Below are positions 21,780 to 34,085 of a stretch of 64,000 nucleotides of DNA, piece by piece; the first letter of the stretch is position 1, and the number at the start of each line of letters is the position of its first letter. A program made the translations under genes and the position numbers. Under the pieces are notes generated by a model that saw only the letters and a program-made list of their open reading frames with translations, ran no database searches and was not told the DNA's origin. This DNA comes from Heloderma charlesbogerti (Eukaryota; Chordata; Lepidosauria; Squamata; Helodermatidae). The stretch is from contig JANEZZ010001504.1 in NCBI GenBank assembly GCA_026122225.1, forward strand, positions 124,001 to 188,000, given 5' to 3'.

Positions 21780-23600
21780 CCCGTACAACCATTAGGTCCA
21801 GAGTCTAAAGTTAGCGAACGGCACCACTGGGAGCTGCTTTTCTGCGGGCCCATCCCTACGTGCTGATGAGGTGTTGAAAGGCCCATCACCACATGTGGAT
21901 AAAGCCAATTGTGTAGATTCCCACCACACCACATTTGTCCAATCCATGGGATGGTGAGCTATTGACATTACAGCAGTGGCATGGGATGAATTCACAGGAA
22001 ACAGCCCCCCTTCCTTTATTTAAGTATGTATATGCTACTTTTCAACTTCACAGCCCCCAAAGCAGCTCACAACTGTAACAGCCATAAAACATTTAAAAAT
22101 GAATACAATCATAAAATGCAAAGGCAGCCCATGTTGGCTATAAGAAAAAAACCCAAATCCACATTAGGGTAATGCTGTGATTAGGCCACCTTAAGGTCAC
22201 AAAATAGCTATCAAGCATTTGAGTTCTCCAGAATTCTTCATCACAACCCGCCCCCCCCCCCACAAAGGGGGAGGGAGGAAAAAAGTGGCTGATGTTGAGG
22301 CCGCAGAGTCTGCATTTAGTCACAGTCAGAAGATGGAATGCAGGGGGAGGCTGCAGACAGTCAAATTAGGATATGCAAGGTGCTGTGATGGTTTTAGGTT
22401 GCATCTAGGACTGCCCCTAGGACGGCTGGGGTGAAGAAGCAAACGAACATGTTTTGAAGATGTAAAACCCAGCTGTTACGCAGAACTGTCTCTGTCCTTA
22501 GGGTAAACACAGCAGCAGCAGCAGCAGCAAACAAAATCAACACAACAGCATTCAAAGGCAGGCAATAAACAGCTAGAAAACAGAATTTAATAACCAAGTA
22601 CATCATAACATCTAAAGGGCACCTATGTGATCCTGTGAACAACCCCAAAATACTGTTCTGCCTCCTGGAGAGAGGAGATGCTAGAAAATCAGCTGACTTT
22701 ATAGAATCCGTTGCTGCAGCCCGATAATTACAGAGAACAAAGCGATTGCTGGACCATAACACTGTATTATGGGAACTCACACAACTTTTGTACCTTCATC
22801 TGTTTCGCTAAAGTGCAGGCCAGGCATGAGTGTTAAGAGCACAGCAGGGGAGCTGGCAGACCCTTCTCCCTGTTCCAGCTGGCGGTGACTTTATATTGTG
22901 CCATTCTTTCAAAAGGAGTCTCTCTATCAAGGCCGCAGTGACAGATGGTTGTTGTTTTTTTAATGTTATTCCTTCTAGGTTCTATGATGGGAAAAAGTGA
23001 GGGACCTGAAGGAGCTTAGAGAAAGCAAAGGTAGCCATGTTGGCCAACAGAAACATTCCAAAATCCTTATCACTGTAGCACTATTATTAGGCCAATTCAA
23101 ACGTCACAAAACACTATGCAAACTTGCACAATTTTTTATGACCTGAGTTGGCCTAAAGAAGTCTTGTAGTGATAAGGATTTTTGAATGTTTCTTTTGGGG
23201 TTTAGAATCCTTACCATGGATTGTCTAGCAGACCATAGTTCCTGACATGAGCCAAGCCAGGTGATCTGTCCAGAAGCCTTCAGAGATCATGTGGGTGCCG
23301 AGACATCCCATGGCACAAAAGCCCAGAATTTCATTATATTATAGGCCTCGCAATGACTATTCAATGGCAATTAATCATGACAGATAAATGCAGTGGTGTG
23401 GTGGTAAATATTGAAGTGCAGGAGCTCATCATGATATTCCGTGTATACACATATACACACAAAGAGCAGCAGTACATAGCACAATACCCAATTTATTAAT
23501 GCATTATTAATGGGAGTAAGCGCCACAAAGTAAGTATTTAAGGTTGAAATCCTATGCACCATTTCCTGGGAGCGAGTCCCATTGACTCAACTGGTCTTAC
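21780..23600. other. Mostly unassigned sequence
   Basis: Contains a C-run at 22248..22260, (CAG)n at 22509..22530 and, at 22110..22230 and 23020..23200, two diverged copies of an AAAGGTAGCCATGTTGGCCA-type repeat with an inverted partner (GTAGTGATAAGGATTTT near 23168). No gene. Confidence 0.4.
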
Positions 23601-24800
23601 TTGTGAATGTGAGACCACCTAGCCCAGAACTCTCTTGGTGGTGGAACATACAAAAGGGCCTCTGATGAAAATTGCAAATTATGGTCAAGCTCATACCAGC
23701 AGAGGTAGTTTTTCAGATATCCTGGCCCAAACCCATTTACGGCTTTATAGGTCAAAACTAGTAATTTGAATTGGTCTCAGAAACAAATTGGAAGCCACTG
23801 TAGTGAGCTAGTTCAATGGCGGTGTTATATGGCCTATAAAGCACATGCCAAACAACAGTCTGCATTTTACACTAGCTGTCATTTCCAAGCACTTTCCAAG
23901 GGCAGCCCCACGCAGAGTGCATTATAGTAGTCTAACCAAGGGGTTATTAAAGTATGGGCCACTGTGGCCAGATCTCCCTTCCCAAAGAAGGGCCACAGCT
24001 GGCATACTTGGTAAAGGCACTCCTGGCCACAGCAGCCACATGGCCCTCCAGGAACAATGCTGGATCCAAGAGCAACTCCAACCTGGTCCTTCAGAGAGAG
24101 TGCAACCCTATCCAGAACAGGTTGTACCCCCAATCCCAGGCTAGATTGCTTACTGACCAACTGAACCTCTGTCTTGGCTGGACTGAGCTTCAGTTTGTTC
24201 ATCCACACCCAATCCCTCATTACATCCAGACAACAGTTCAAGGCTTTCACAGCCTCCTTCGTAGCCATTGAAAAAGAGAGATACAGCTAGGTGTCATCAG
24301 CATAGTGATGAGACCCAGCCCTAGAATTCCAGATGACCTTCTCCTGTGCCTTCATGCAGATGTTCAAAAAGAATAGGAGACTAAACAGAGCCCTGAGGAA
24401 CCTCATAGGCAAATGGCCATGAGGCTAAGCAATAGTCCTCCAACACCACCTTCTGGGTATGTTGAGCCAAACAGGACCAGAACCACTGCAAAATGGTGCT
24501 AAGTCGCATATCAGTCAAACATCCCAGAAGGATACCATGATTAATAGTATTGAATGCCATTGAGAGGTCCAGCAGAACCAAGAAGGGCAGACTCCCTGCA
24601 TGTAGTCCACAGTGTAGGTTAACGCTCAGGCTGTTTCTGTCCCCAAATCATGCCTAAATCCATACTGGAAAGGATCCAATTAATCAACTTCATCCAAGAA
24701 AGTCTGGGGTTGTAGCACCATCACTTGCTCTAAGGAAGACTGGAAACTGGCTGATAATTCTTGGGATCCAATGAAGGCTTCTGTAGGAAAGGTCTTACAA
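23600..24800 (-). pseudogene. Decayed L2/CR1-superfamily LINE with reverse transcriptase
   Basis: On the minus strand 24381..24581 encodes VLLDLSMAFNTINHGILL and VPQGSV, and just downstream a YADDTQLY motif (about 24290..24310) and KLKLSPAKTEVQLV can be read (24170..24270). These are RT palm blocks with the catalytic YADD of the CR1/L2 superfamily. Frame changes and stops break the ORF. The 23950..24010 part encodes the region after the palm. The clade within the superfamily (L2, Vingi or a relative) is not settled by eye. Confidence 0.75.
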
Positions 24801-25780
24801 TCGTTTATTTCAGAGGAGTTGAAACATAGACCTCTTTCAAAGGAGCGTTTCCACTACCCACCCCCCTCTGGCAGCTCTTATCAGCCGGGATGGACAGGGG
24901 ACTAACGAACAAGTGGCTGGTCTTAGTCCTCCAAGAAATTTGTCCATATCCACTGAAGAAAAACTGGCCAAGCAGTTTCTTCAATTGCATCGTCAGAGAA
25001 TCTGCTCTCAATGTGGACTCCAAATTGGAGAAGATATGAGTGGTTTTATCTGCAAAGTGTGTTGCAAATTCATCAGAGTGTGTTTCCAAGGGCTTCTCCT
25101 CACTACCCTGGCATCTAGAGTTCTTAGTTCTAGCCTAACAAGCTCATGACAGAATATATTTCTAAGGCCAAAATTTTATGCACACTTACCTGGGATTATG
25201 CCCCACTGAACACACAGGGACTTACATCTGACTAAGTATGTATAGAGTTGCACTATTAGACTTAAAGATGCCGGGAGACCCTGTTGTTTTTGCTACAATG
25301 GATTCACATGGATACTGTCTTCCAAGGATTGCTGGTATGAGATAAGAATCCTTTAGAACCTATGTTCTAACCACTAGACCATACTGGTCTAGTTTGTAAA
25401 AAGGCTGCATGAAAGTTCACCCCAGCACTCTTTTAACAAATTCACAGTATTGCTGAACCATACACACTGCAGCATTGACAATAATATTCAATTTACATGA
25501 GCTAAGGCAACACTTTGCACTTTGCCAATGACAATGACTGATGGTTTACCTTAAGCGCTTATTAGTGTGGGTAAAGAGTATACAACTCAAAGCATTCTGA
25601 AGACCAATTTTATATTTTGTATTAACTCAAAGGGCTACATCACTACAATAACCATGGGGAAGCATTTGTTACAATTTTAACCCACTGTTTTCTTTTGAAC
25701 TCATTCTCGAATAATCCATTTTTCTCAGGTATCCCAATCACATGTACCACTACAGATCTCTCCCAACTCCCTTCTTTCTT
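24801..25780. other. Probable upstream part of the same LINE, then unassigned sequence
   Basis: 24805..25089 (minus) reads as low-grade protein-like sequence (HSDEFATHFADKTTHI), compatible with the linker upstream of the LINE RT. 25160..25260 carries an old foldback fragment. The rest is unassigned. Confidence 0.4.
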
Positions 25781-25784
25781 TATC

Positions 25785-26430
25785 ATGCACCCTTTCTGAG
25801 CCTTTTTACACAAGACTTTTATTGTGCACTCATGATTCCTCACTCACGGTAGTTTGTAAAAAATCTTTACGTAGCCTATTACTTGAAGAACAGGGATGCA
25901 AATGGCATCCACTATGCAGAGGCGGCCGGCAGCTCAGTAGACTTGCTGCGGAGCAGAGCCGACCAGGGCCGGCAAGGATTCTGGGGGGGAGGGACGAATC
26001 GCCTCCCCCCCGTGGACCCAAGGAAAGGGGGTTTCGCACACCTCTACGGCCCGGTTCCTAACAGGCCACGGACCGGGACCGGTCCGTGGCCCGGGAGTTG
26101 GGGTCCCCTGCTTTACACAATGCCATCATCCTCCAGGGCCTCTCCTGTGCTTTGTGACCATTATCGTGGTTTTTTTCCTAACGAGGAAAGCGCAGTATTT
26201 TTCTCAGAATGGCCTCTATAATGCCATAGAACTCTCATGTAATTGTACAATTCTGCTATCCCACAGTGCCACCGAGTGGTTGTATAATGGAACATAGAGA
26301 AAGCCAGAGAAAGAAAACCCCGTGTGTGTGTGCGTGTGCACGTGCGTAAAGGAGCCAATCTTAACCCTGCAAAGAATCCGGAAGCACAAGCCTTGGTAAT
26401 GGTGCGTTTTAAAAGCTTCACATAGAAAAG
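25785..26430 (+). repeat. Unclassified dispersed repeat (ACAAGGCTTTTATT family), copy 1, split by a hAT end
   Basis: TTTTTACACAAGACTTTTAT, CGGTAGTTTG, then CATCCTCCAGGGCCTCTCCT, GTTGTATAATGGAACATAGA and TGCAAAGAATCCGGAAGC correspond in order to 35820..36175. An insertion of about 245 bp (25866..26111) interrupts it. It ends GGGGTCCCCTG and has a GGCCACGGACCGGGACCGGT inverted segment, the wording of a hAT terminus. Confidence 0.6.
25866..26111. mobile_element. GC-rich hAT-type fragment nested in a dispersed repeat
   Basis: Sequence absent from the paralogous copy at 35880. Right end GAGTTGGGGTCCCCTG and flank CTTTACAC versus CTTTACGT on the left (6 of 8). It includes near-palindromic ACGGACCGGGACCGGTCCGT. 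Confidence 0.5.
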
Positions 26431-26779
26431 CCCTCTGTCTCCACTCTGCAACACTCTCCACTCTTCCTGAACCTCATAGTGACCCCTCTCCCTCAAACCC
26501 CCATTTCTCCCTCTCCTGCATTTCTCCAAACCTCTCTCTCTCAGCTGCCCCGTTTTTTGGTTTCCTCTACCCTGTTTCTGTAACTACAATTTTGTCTCCC
26601 CTCCCCCATTTTCTGTTTCTCTACCCCACAAACCCTGCACCCCATCTCCCAATTTCCCCACTTTTCTTCCTTTGGTCTGTGTTCTCTCTATTTCTATCAT
26701 CCTCCCTACCCACCCCCTACACACTTTATTTCTATTCCTCCTTGCTGAGTTTGGAAACCTGAATTTTTTTTAAAAAAAA

Positions 26780-27125
26780 ACCTCCAGCAAAGTAGAGCTC
26801 CACCACCATCAAACAGCTCTTGCCATTAGGAAGTTTCTCCTAATGTTCCACTGAAATCTACGCCTTTCCCCTGGAATGTTCACCCAGTGGTTCTAATCCT
26901 GACCCTTGGAGCAACAGAAAACAAGTCTGCTCCATCTTTTATATGGTGGCCCTTCCGATATTTGAAAACCGCTATCACATCTCCCCTTAATCTTTTCTTC
27001 TCCAGCCTAAATATACAAAGCTCTTTCCATCATTCCTCATTCAGACCCCTTTCCTGGCTGCCCTCCTCTGGACACTCTCCAGTTTGTCAATGTCCTTCCA
27101 TTGTGCAAGGGAAGTTCAAAGCCAA
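26780..27125 (-). repeat. CR1 LINE 3' UTR (inverted)
   Basis: AGGAAGTTTCTCCTAATGTT, CTTGGAGCAACAGAAAACAA, CACATCTCCCCTTAATCTTT, TCTCCAGCCTAAATATAC and GCCCTCCTCTGGACACTCTC are conserved landmarks of the CR1 3' region in reverse complement. Confidence 0.9.
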
Positions 27126-29480
27126 TAAATGCTTCAAGCAAGTATGGAAAATGTCCAAATCATATTGCTTGTTTGTGAATCAAAGCTAATATTTTAATAG
27201 TCAGGTCTTGGAAGAAAAAATTTTTTTTTCGGAATGTAACACAGTTTGCAAGTCCCAAGACTCATGCGGATGTATCTGTTCTGATATGAGTCGCAATGAT
27301 CAGTAATGCATTTAATCCACACAGACACATCTTACTGCTTGCTATTCAATGCAAATTCTCTCTTTTGAAACACTGAGTAATCATTTGAAATAGGTGCCTG
27401 GTTTTTGTGCAGTGCATCTCCTGGAATGATCAGAACATTTATAATCGTGTGTTTCATCTGGCAAAAATTATTTACAGTTCTGCAGAAATTGCAGTTATTA
27501 GCTTACAGTCAGGGTGCAGAACTTCTTTCAGCCCAAGGGCAGAATTCAATTTTGGAGACACTCTAGAGGGCCACATTCTAGTGGTGGGTGGGGCCAAAGA
27601 CAACAGGGTGTGAGGCCCCAACCCCCCCCCAACTACCAGCATAAGTAAAACTTAAACCTCTTACCGCCAATAAGTAAGCCTTAGGAGAAGCGTTTCGACC
27701 TTTTAGAATGTGAAAAACCTGCACAAAAGCTGGGAAACTGCCAAATGATAGTTGGTCAGAGAGAATGGGGTGGGCCCCAGGGAAGGAGGCATCTGGGGAA
27801 CTCCAGAGGGCTGGACTGAGATCCCCCAGTGGCCAAATTTGCCCCCCAGCCTGAAGTTCTATATCCTGGCTTACATGTTGCCTTGATCATTAAACAACGA
27901 TAAATCATTTAATTAAAACTAGCTCCAAAGATGTGAGTAGGGAAGAAATAGTAATCCTGCTACAAGCTGATTTCTAATTAAAAAGATATTTTGCAGCCAT
28001 TTATAAGACACTGAAATGGGCTGAAGTACATGATTTTAAAAAGCCCTCACAAATATGTAATTTAATCATTAAGAAAATGAGAAGAAATATCAAAATCACA
28101 TGAGATGAGATTCTAATGTGGATTAGAATCCATACTTCATATCACAGATAGTATTCTCAAGATACTGAAGAGGATTAGTTCCTATTTAACACACTTTAAC
28201 AAGCCCCTGACTGACACACTCAGGGTGGCTAAATGGTGGTTTCTCCCCTACTCTCTCAGTGCAACCTTATGGGAGTATTCTGTGCCATTTATTGTGTATA
28301 TACTGCCTGAAGGCTGCAATCCTACTCACTTACCAGCAACTCAGTGGGGATTACCTCTGAGTAGACATGTATAGGATTGCACTGAAATACGTGTGTGTGT
28401 GTCCTAATCTCATAATACACCACATTTCCCCTTTAACCACAGGAAAACAGACCGTTTTATTCTTCGTGTTAGGAGCCTTACATCTGGAAGCACCCTTTGA
28501 CAACAGACTAGACATGGAAAGGCCCGGAAAAAACATGGACAGAAAAAAAATCCCCTCAATTTTCAAAAAAATCCCTGGGGAGAGGAAATGGGTGGGTTTT
28601 CCCTTCATTTTTATCTATTCCCCCCCACCCCATTTTTCCATTTTTTCTCAGGCCTTCACATCTCCACAAGAGACTGAACATAAAGTGTCAAAACACCTTT
28701 AAATGATCAGATGGGGGGGGGTACCAAAAACGTCTTCTTTCTTAAGATACTGCTTCATTACTTCCCCATCCAGCAGGTTTCCTATGATGCCAATGAACCT
28801 TGCATGCTACTTTGTGTCTCCAATACATGTTCCCTGCTTCTTCCCCTCCCTCTGCAACTAGCAGACTGTTCTCTGCATTTGTAGCAGGGCTCAGTGCATC
28901 CAGCCCCCTCGCCTCCCAAAATATTAGCATGTTCCCATATAGTAAGAATAACAGATAAAGAAGTCCAAACAGGCTTCGAGTTTTTATTTGGAAGTAACAT
29001 AGCTTGAGTCCGGCAGGAGAGATCAAGATGCTTATAACATTAGGGAAAAGATAACTGTGCCGCTCGAGTTTCATGTGCCTTGTGTTTAATAGCAAGCACT
29101 ATGAGCTTGGGGACAGATCCTTTCCCAAACAGTAAATGGGTGCGTTGCAGAACCACTGAAAATGCATCATGCGATATGCAAGAGCAACTAGTCTTTATTC
29201 ATATGTTCAGATGCGTTACATCCCATCAGATCTCTTTTCCAGAAATGAGCATGAAGAAACCACATTGGCTCCACGCATTACTGCCACTCAGTTTACAGAA
29301 TGATCCTATGGTACTGCTACAGCAGCGTTATGTACTCGGTTGCACATCTATGCACGCCCAGCAGCAAAGCAGAAGAAACGAGAGATAACGGAGCAACACC
29401 AACAGTCACCCCCACAGTGACCCTGGCAATTCTGTCATTACCCAGCAATGACGACACTGTGCCGAGAAAGCAACACCCCC
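27126..29480. other. Repeat-poor intron sequence
   Basis: Mostly unassigned; a foldback fragment at 28310..28385, a C/T-rich tract near 28615..28650. 27230..27500 and 27940..28200 are AT-moderate, non-repetitive and look like candidate conserved non-coding sequence (composition only). Confidence 0.35.
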
Positions 29481-29488
29481 ACAGTATC

Positions 29489-29683
29489 TGTAATAAGTTT
29501 GGGTCCATATCTTAAGAAGATAACATGGTGGTTTTTATTAAATAGAGTTGTAACAACAAGCAGTTCTTTGCTGGAGCCCTCCCAGCCAGTCCAGGCTCTA
29601 CCCACCTTACCCCACTCTCCGGGGATCGTCTCCAAATTCCCATCCCAATGTTTCTTGTAAAGAAATGTCTCTAAATTACTACA
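29489..29683 (-). repeat. 3' LTR of the gypsy-type element
   Basis: 195 bp. On the plus strand it runs from TGTAATAAGTTTGGGTCC to AAATTACTACA, so the LTR begins TGTAGTAATTT and ends TTATTACA on its own strand. It aligns throughout with 34554..34747. Confidence 0.9.
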
Positions 29684-29712
29684 ATCACTACATCTCCTTT
29701 TTTCTCAACCAA
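29684..29712 (-). other. Polypurine tract of the gypsy-type element
   Basis: Directly upstream of the 3' LTR the minus strand reads GAGAAAAAAGGAGATG, a purine-rich plus-strand primer site in the expected position. Confidence 0.65.
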
Positions 29713-29799
29713 CAGTAACAAACATGGACAGTCAACTCTGAACTAAATTATGTAGAGGAGAAGTCACTAGCACATCACTTTAGAGTGAGTCTTTACCAC

Positions 29800-30276
29800 T
29801 CACTTCCCTGCTCTATACCAGGCTGCTCTGCAAGTTTCTGTAAGTCTCTGTGGAGCTTTCACCAGCCTTCCTGACCGCTGGGGCATCTCACCTTCCTTCA
29901 CTTTGTCTTCCGTAATGTCATGCTGAGGAACAACCCTTTTTTCATCCTGCTCCTGTAACCATGCAAGCAGTGCTGATGTACGATCTGCTTTGTTCTCACC
30001 TGCTGAAGCAACTGTGTAATTTTGGGGGAGTGCCTGGAGATCGGGACGATTACACCGAAAAGTCTCTCCCTGATCTGTCTGAATTAAATATGATCGTGGA
30101 TGCACTAGCTGCTGGACAGCGCCCCTCTGATCCCAGATATTGGAGCTGTAATTTCTCATGCACACTTTGTCACCTGGTTGCAGGCCAGGGAGCTCTTTTT
30201 TTTTTTTGTCAAAATGATGTTTTTGCAGTTGCTTCAGAACTTTTCTTTTTTTCTTTTTCTTTCTTTCTTCATACAT
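29800..30276 (-). pseudogene. Gypsy-type integrase C-terminal region, decayed
   Basis: 158 codons. LQPGDKVCMRNY and a following RSYLIQTDQGETFRCNR block fit the SH3-like C-terminal part of retroelement integrases. It is separated from the catalytic core (30449..30709) by broken sequence. Confidence 0.75.
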
Positions 30277-30448
30277 CTATATGGTCAAGCCTTGTAAGTA
30301 ATTCCGCAGTTATGGGTACTGTAGAACATATTCTTCTTCTCATGAGTAACTGTGCAGGGAACCAGCCACTGTCCAGTGGTGTACTGAGGTAAGCCAATAG
30401 TGCTTTATATAAATCCCCTCTGCTGTCAGCTGCCTTTTTCATCACGTT

Positions 30449-30709
30449 TTAAACAGTTTGGATGGACCTTTCCACAAGACCACTGGATTGGGGGTAATGG
30501 GGACTTGATGTACTGTGATGAAAGTTCCAGTCCTTTGCAAACTGCTTAAACTCTGAACTGGAAAACTGAGGCACATTGTCACTAAACAGTTCACATGGAA
30601 TTCCGTGCCTTGCAAACACTGCCTTCAGGCTAGCTATCACTGACGCACTGTTTGTACCATTCAGATTGCAGATCTCCGGATACAAAGAGGAATACTCAGT
30701 AACAATCAA
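30449..30709 (-). pseudogene. Gypsy-type integrase catalytic core, decayed
   Basis: It contains FSDNVPQFSS (second catalytic Asp region) and SSGLVERS (catalytic Glu). The first Asp motif appears altered, with Glu where Asp is expected. The frame is cut on both sides. Confidence 0.8.
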
Positions 30710-30715
30710 GTATGT

Positions 30716-31204
30716 TCATGAATTCCAAGTGAAGAGGGCGGTGCCTACCTTCACATATACCCTCGGTGGGACAGGGAGTGGAAGCAGAGGCTCTGCCTGC
30801 TGGGATGGCTGGAACTTTAAACAAGTGAAGCAGCTTGCTACTGTGTTAGCAATATCCTGGTTGATCCATGGCCAATACATGACCTCCCATGCCCTGTTCT
30901 TACATTTTTCAGTTCCTAGATGACCTTCATGGATCTTTCTGAGCATTTCATGCCGGAGGATCCTTGGAATCACTACCTTGCTGCCTTTGAAAATCACCCC
31001 ATCTATTACTGAGAGGTCATGCCTGCAGTGCCAGTACTCCCATAGGCTTGGATCACAGCTGCAGCGGTCCTGTAGCCACCCTTCAAGTATATGTTTTTTT
31101 AGGAGACCTATGGCCTCATCGTTCTCCGTTTCCACTTTGATTAGCTGGAATTTTCTATCAGATATGGGAAGTGACTGTACTATCAGATCTACATATGCCT
31201 GCAC
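30716..31204 (-). pseudogene. Gypsy-type integrase N-terminal zinc-binding region
   Basis: An HHCC zinc-binding pattern is visible: the His residues in IHEGHLG and nearby, and the pair CFTC, followed by proline-rich LLPLPVPP. The frame ends before the catalytic core, which continues in another frame. Confidence 0.8.
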
Positions 31205-31788
31205 CTGTCAGAAATATGCTTTGGGTGTAATGAAGGCTGTATGGCCCTGGACAGTGCATCTGCTGTGGACATCAATTTTCCTGGTGTGTAAAACACAGTC
31301 AAGTCATATTTTTGTAGTTTGAGCATCATTCTTTGGATTCTCAAAGTGCAGTCATTTAATGGCTTCTCAAACCATGCTATCAGAGGTTTATGGTCAGTTT
31401 CTTCTTGCACTTTCTGTCTATAGATAAACTGGTGAAATCTCTGGCAAGCAAACAGGATGCCCAACAGCTCTTTTTTGATCTGGGCATACCTGGTTTCTGC
31501 CTCTGTCAATGCCTTGGATGCATATGCCACTGGTTGCCAGCAACCACCATGGTCCTGAATAATCACTGCACCCAGCCCTGATTGTGAGGCATCAGAAGAA
31601 ATCTTGAGTGGCTTGCCAGAATCATAGAATTTTAACACACGGGCTTTGATAAGTTCCTGTTTCAAGATGGTCCATGCTTCCTCCTGTGGTGCATCCCAGA
31701 ACCACTCATGTTTGTTTTCAAGAAGTGCCCAGAGGGGTGTTGCTTTAGATGACAAACTTGGTATAAATTTCCCAAGGTAATTAACCAT
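31189..31788 (-). pseudogene. Gypsy-type RT connection and RNase H
   Basis: VNYLGKFIPSLS marks the end of the RT thumb; SSDASQSGLGAVI (first RNase H Asp), KKELLGILFACQRFHQ (Glu), ETDHKPL (Asp) and STADALSRA follow in the usual order. About 200 codons remain open. Confidence 0.9.
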
Positions 31789-31797
31789 CCTTAGGAA

Positions 31798-32450
31798 TCA
31801 CTGTACATCTTTCTTGGACTGGGGCCGTGGCATCATTTCATTGGCCTCAACCTTTCTCTTGTCAGGTTTTACCCCCTCAGTAGAGATCACATTTCCCAAA
31901 AATGTCAGCTCAGTGACTCCAAACACATATTTTTCTTTATTTAATTTCAGATTTGCTGCTCTTGTTGCATCTAAGACCTTCTGAAGCCTCAGATCAGCTT
32001 TGGTAGAACCCCACAGAAGGATATCATGCACTGAGGTGTCCACTCCATCAATGTGCTCATATATCATGTGTATAGTTCTATGGTACACTTCAGATGCTGA
32101 AGCCACACCAAATGGGAGCTGCAGAAAATAATATCTGCCAAAGGGCGTATTAAATGTGCCGAGTCTGAAGCTCTCCTCTGTGAGTTTTAATTGCCAAAAG
32201 CCGGGGGACGCATCAAGTTTACTGAAAAAACAGGCATTTGCAAACTGTGCCATGATTTCCTACCTAGTTGGAAGTTTGAAATGCTCTGTCTTGATAGACT
32301 TGTTGAGGCTTCTGGGATCAAGACATTCCCGTATCTTGCCATTCTCTACAATGACTAGAGAGCCCACCCATTCTGTGGGTTCCTCAATCTTCTCTATGAC
32401 CTTTAAAGCCTCCATCCTTGAGAGCTCCAGAGTTTGTCACGGAGTGTAAA
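31798..32450 (-). pseudogene. Gypsy-type reverse transcriptase, decayed active site
   Basis: FFSKLDASPGFWQLKL (palm block A), RYYFLQLPFGVASA (block B) and ELTFLGNVIS are clear. The catalytic YxDD block is damaged: the visible residues are SVHDILLWG. The upstream fingers region continues to about 32450 but is separated by an in-frame stop near 32260. Confidence 0.88.
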
Positions 32451-32486
32451 AGGCACTCTTCTGCATGGATGGATCACTGGGGAAAC

Positions 32487-33131
32487 TTATTTATTTATTT
32501 GGATGGTATGTTCACCTGGTAAACACCCAAATCCTTCAAATATACCTTCATAATGCAAAAGAAGTGTCTCATACTCTTTTCCCCCATTGGTTTGTACGGC
32601 CAGTACCCGTTTAACCAGGTTCAGCTTCTCACATGCCGCCAAACCTGGAATTGGAGTCACCTGTTTAGGAACTATAATAAATGCCAAGTTATGCACAGTG
32701 TCTTTGCACCTGATGCTGGCAATGCAGCGCCACTTTACTGGTATCTTTACTCCAGAATACCCAGTTAGTTGAATACCTGTGGGATGTATTTTTGGCCTTA
32801 CTTGGAGCCTTTCATAAACTTCTTCAGGCAACGCATTAACCTGAGCACCTGTGTCTAGCTTAAAGGACACCATTGTTCCTTGTACTTCCACTGGCAGATT
32901 CCAGTCCTTCCCATTCTCTCTGTCTGATTCCACGACATCCACAAAAACCTGTTTCTCCTGCTCAACAGCATGTACGTGTGGTTTTAGTACTTGTGACCTG
33001 CAATATTTTGCAAAGTGGTTGTGCTTCCCACAGACTTTCCCAAATTCAACACGCTGTTTTTGCCTGTGCTGCCTGCCAGTTTCTGCAAGCTTCACTCCAC
33101 CCTCTGCTTCCTTTCCCAGGAGCTTCGTTAG
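32487..33131 (-). pseudogene. Gypsy-type gag zinc knuckle and aspartic protease
   Basis: The knuckle reads VCGKHNHFAKYC; the first Cys of the CCHC pattern is replaced by Phe. The protease motif LDTGAQVNALP follows about 80 residues later, with the TGYSGVKIPVKW and GLAACEKLNLV regions typical of gypsy proteases. Upstream the frame runs into the nested hAT element, so the N-terminal 100 or so codons of this open frame are transposon-derived. Confidence 0.88.
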
Positions 33132-33801
33132 GTGGCTGCTAGGGATGGTGGAGAATTTCTCCCCGAATCTTCGCGAGGCCGAATGCCAATGCATTCGGCC
33201 CCCCGAAATTGGTGGGGAAATTCTCCGCCCGCCCCCCCCAGGATGGAGCTTACCGTGGCTGAATGTCCCTCTCGGCAGCGGGTCCCGGTGGCGGTTCAGC
33301 AGCGTTTCGGGGGGGGCGGGGGCCGGTCTCCCAACCGGCTGCCGCCGCCATTGCAAAAAAAAAAAAAAAGTGCAGTAAAAAACAACAACACACATCCGTG
33401 ATAGGCTACGTAACGATTTACGTAGCCTATCATGGCTAGATTTCCAAAGTCACCCGTGATAGGCTACGTGACGATTTACATAGCCTATCACGGCTGACTT
33501 TGGAAATCTAGCCGTGATAGGCTACGTAAATCGTTACGTAGCCTATCACGGGTATGTGTGTGTTTGTTTTTGTTTTTTACTCTTTTTTTCGCGGCTGGGT
33601 AGACGGGGCACTTCTACCTGGCCTGAATTTCGCCGGCGAGGGATGGGGCGCCTCCCCCCCCGGCCTGAATTTCGGCCGGGTGAGGCAGGGCGCCTCCTCC
33701 CCCTCGGCTGAACTTCGGGGGGAGAACCGAGGAGCCTCCCCCCCACCGTGAAGCAAGCTTCGAGAACAGGTAAGGGACTTTCGCCCATCCCTAGTGGCTG
33801 C
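33132..33801. mobile_element. GC-rich palindrome-bearing non-autonomous hAT element, copy 2
   Basis: Element 33140..33793 (654 bp) inside gag, with perfect 8-bp duplication GTGGCTGC (33132..33139 and 33794..33801). Ends TAGGGATG and CATCCCTA are perfect inverted repeats. The core carries three 36-bp palindromes at 33398..33433, 33456..33491 and 33514..33549, separated by 22-bp spacers that are inverted copies of each other (CTAGATTTCCAAAGTCAC / CTGACTTTGGAAATCTAG). Splice-donor-like GGTAAG occurs at both arms (33249..33254 minus; 33769..33774 plus). Non-coding. Confidence 0.95.
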
Positions 33802-33959
33802 TGCACTCTCTCATTTAACTTTTGCTGGCCCTGTTGTTGCTTGCTTAATGAATGGTCAGTCTCTTCAGCTGCCCTCAGTTCTTTTGCTTGGGCCCTCGCT
33901 ACCTCTGCTGCCCTACATATCTTGAGAGTTTTTTCTAGTGTGAGATCTTCTTCATGCAA
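33802..33959 (-). pseudogene. Gypsy-type gag, middle fragment
   Basis: Helix-rich, charged sequence (EEDLTLEKTLKICRAAEV, EETDHSLSKQQQ) of the gag capsid/linker, cut at its C-terminal side by the hAT insertion at 33793. Confidence 0.7.
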
Positions 33960-34085
33960 CAGCCTTTCTTGTATTGCATTCTTCCTAATACCACAAATAA
34001 TCCAGTCTCTGATCAGTCTGTCAGGGACCCAAAGGCACAGGTCTTGCTAAGAGTTTTGAGCTCCATAGTATATTGCTCTATGCTT

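Noticed and set aside
26044..26111. ACGGACCGGGACCGGTCCGT palindrome as a regulatory operator
   Set aside because: It is the subterminal part of a hAT-type end (GGGGTCCCCTG) nested in a dispersed repeat.
30178..30276. Lysine-rich N-terminus of the 29800..30276 ORF as a nuclear-localisation domain
   Set aside because: It comes from a T-rich simple tract (30191..30270) in decayed retroelement sequence.
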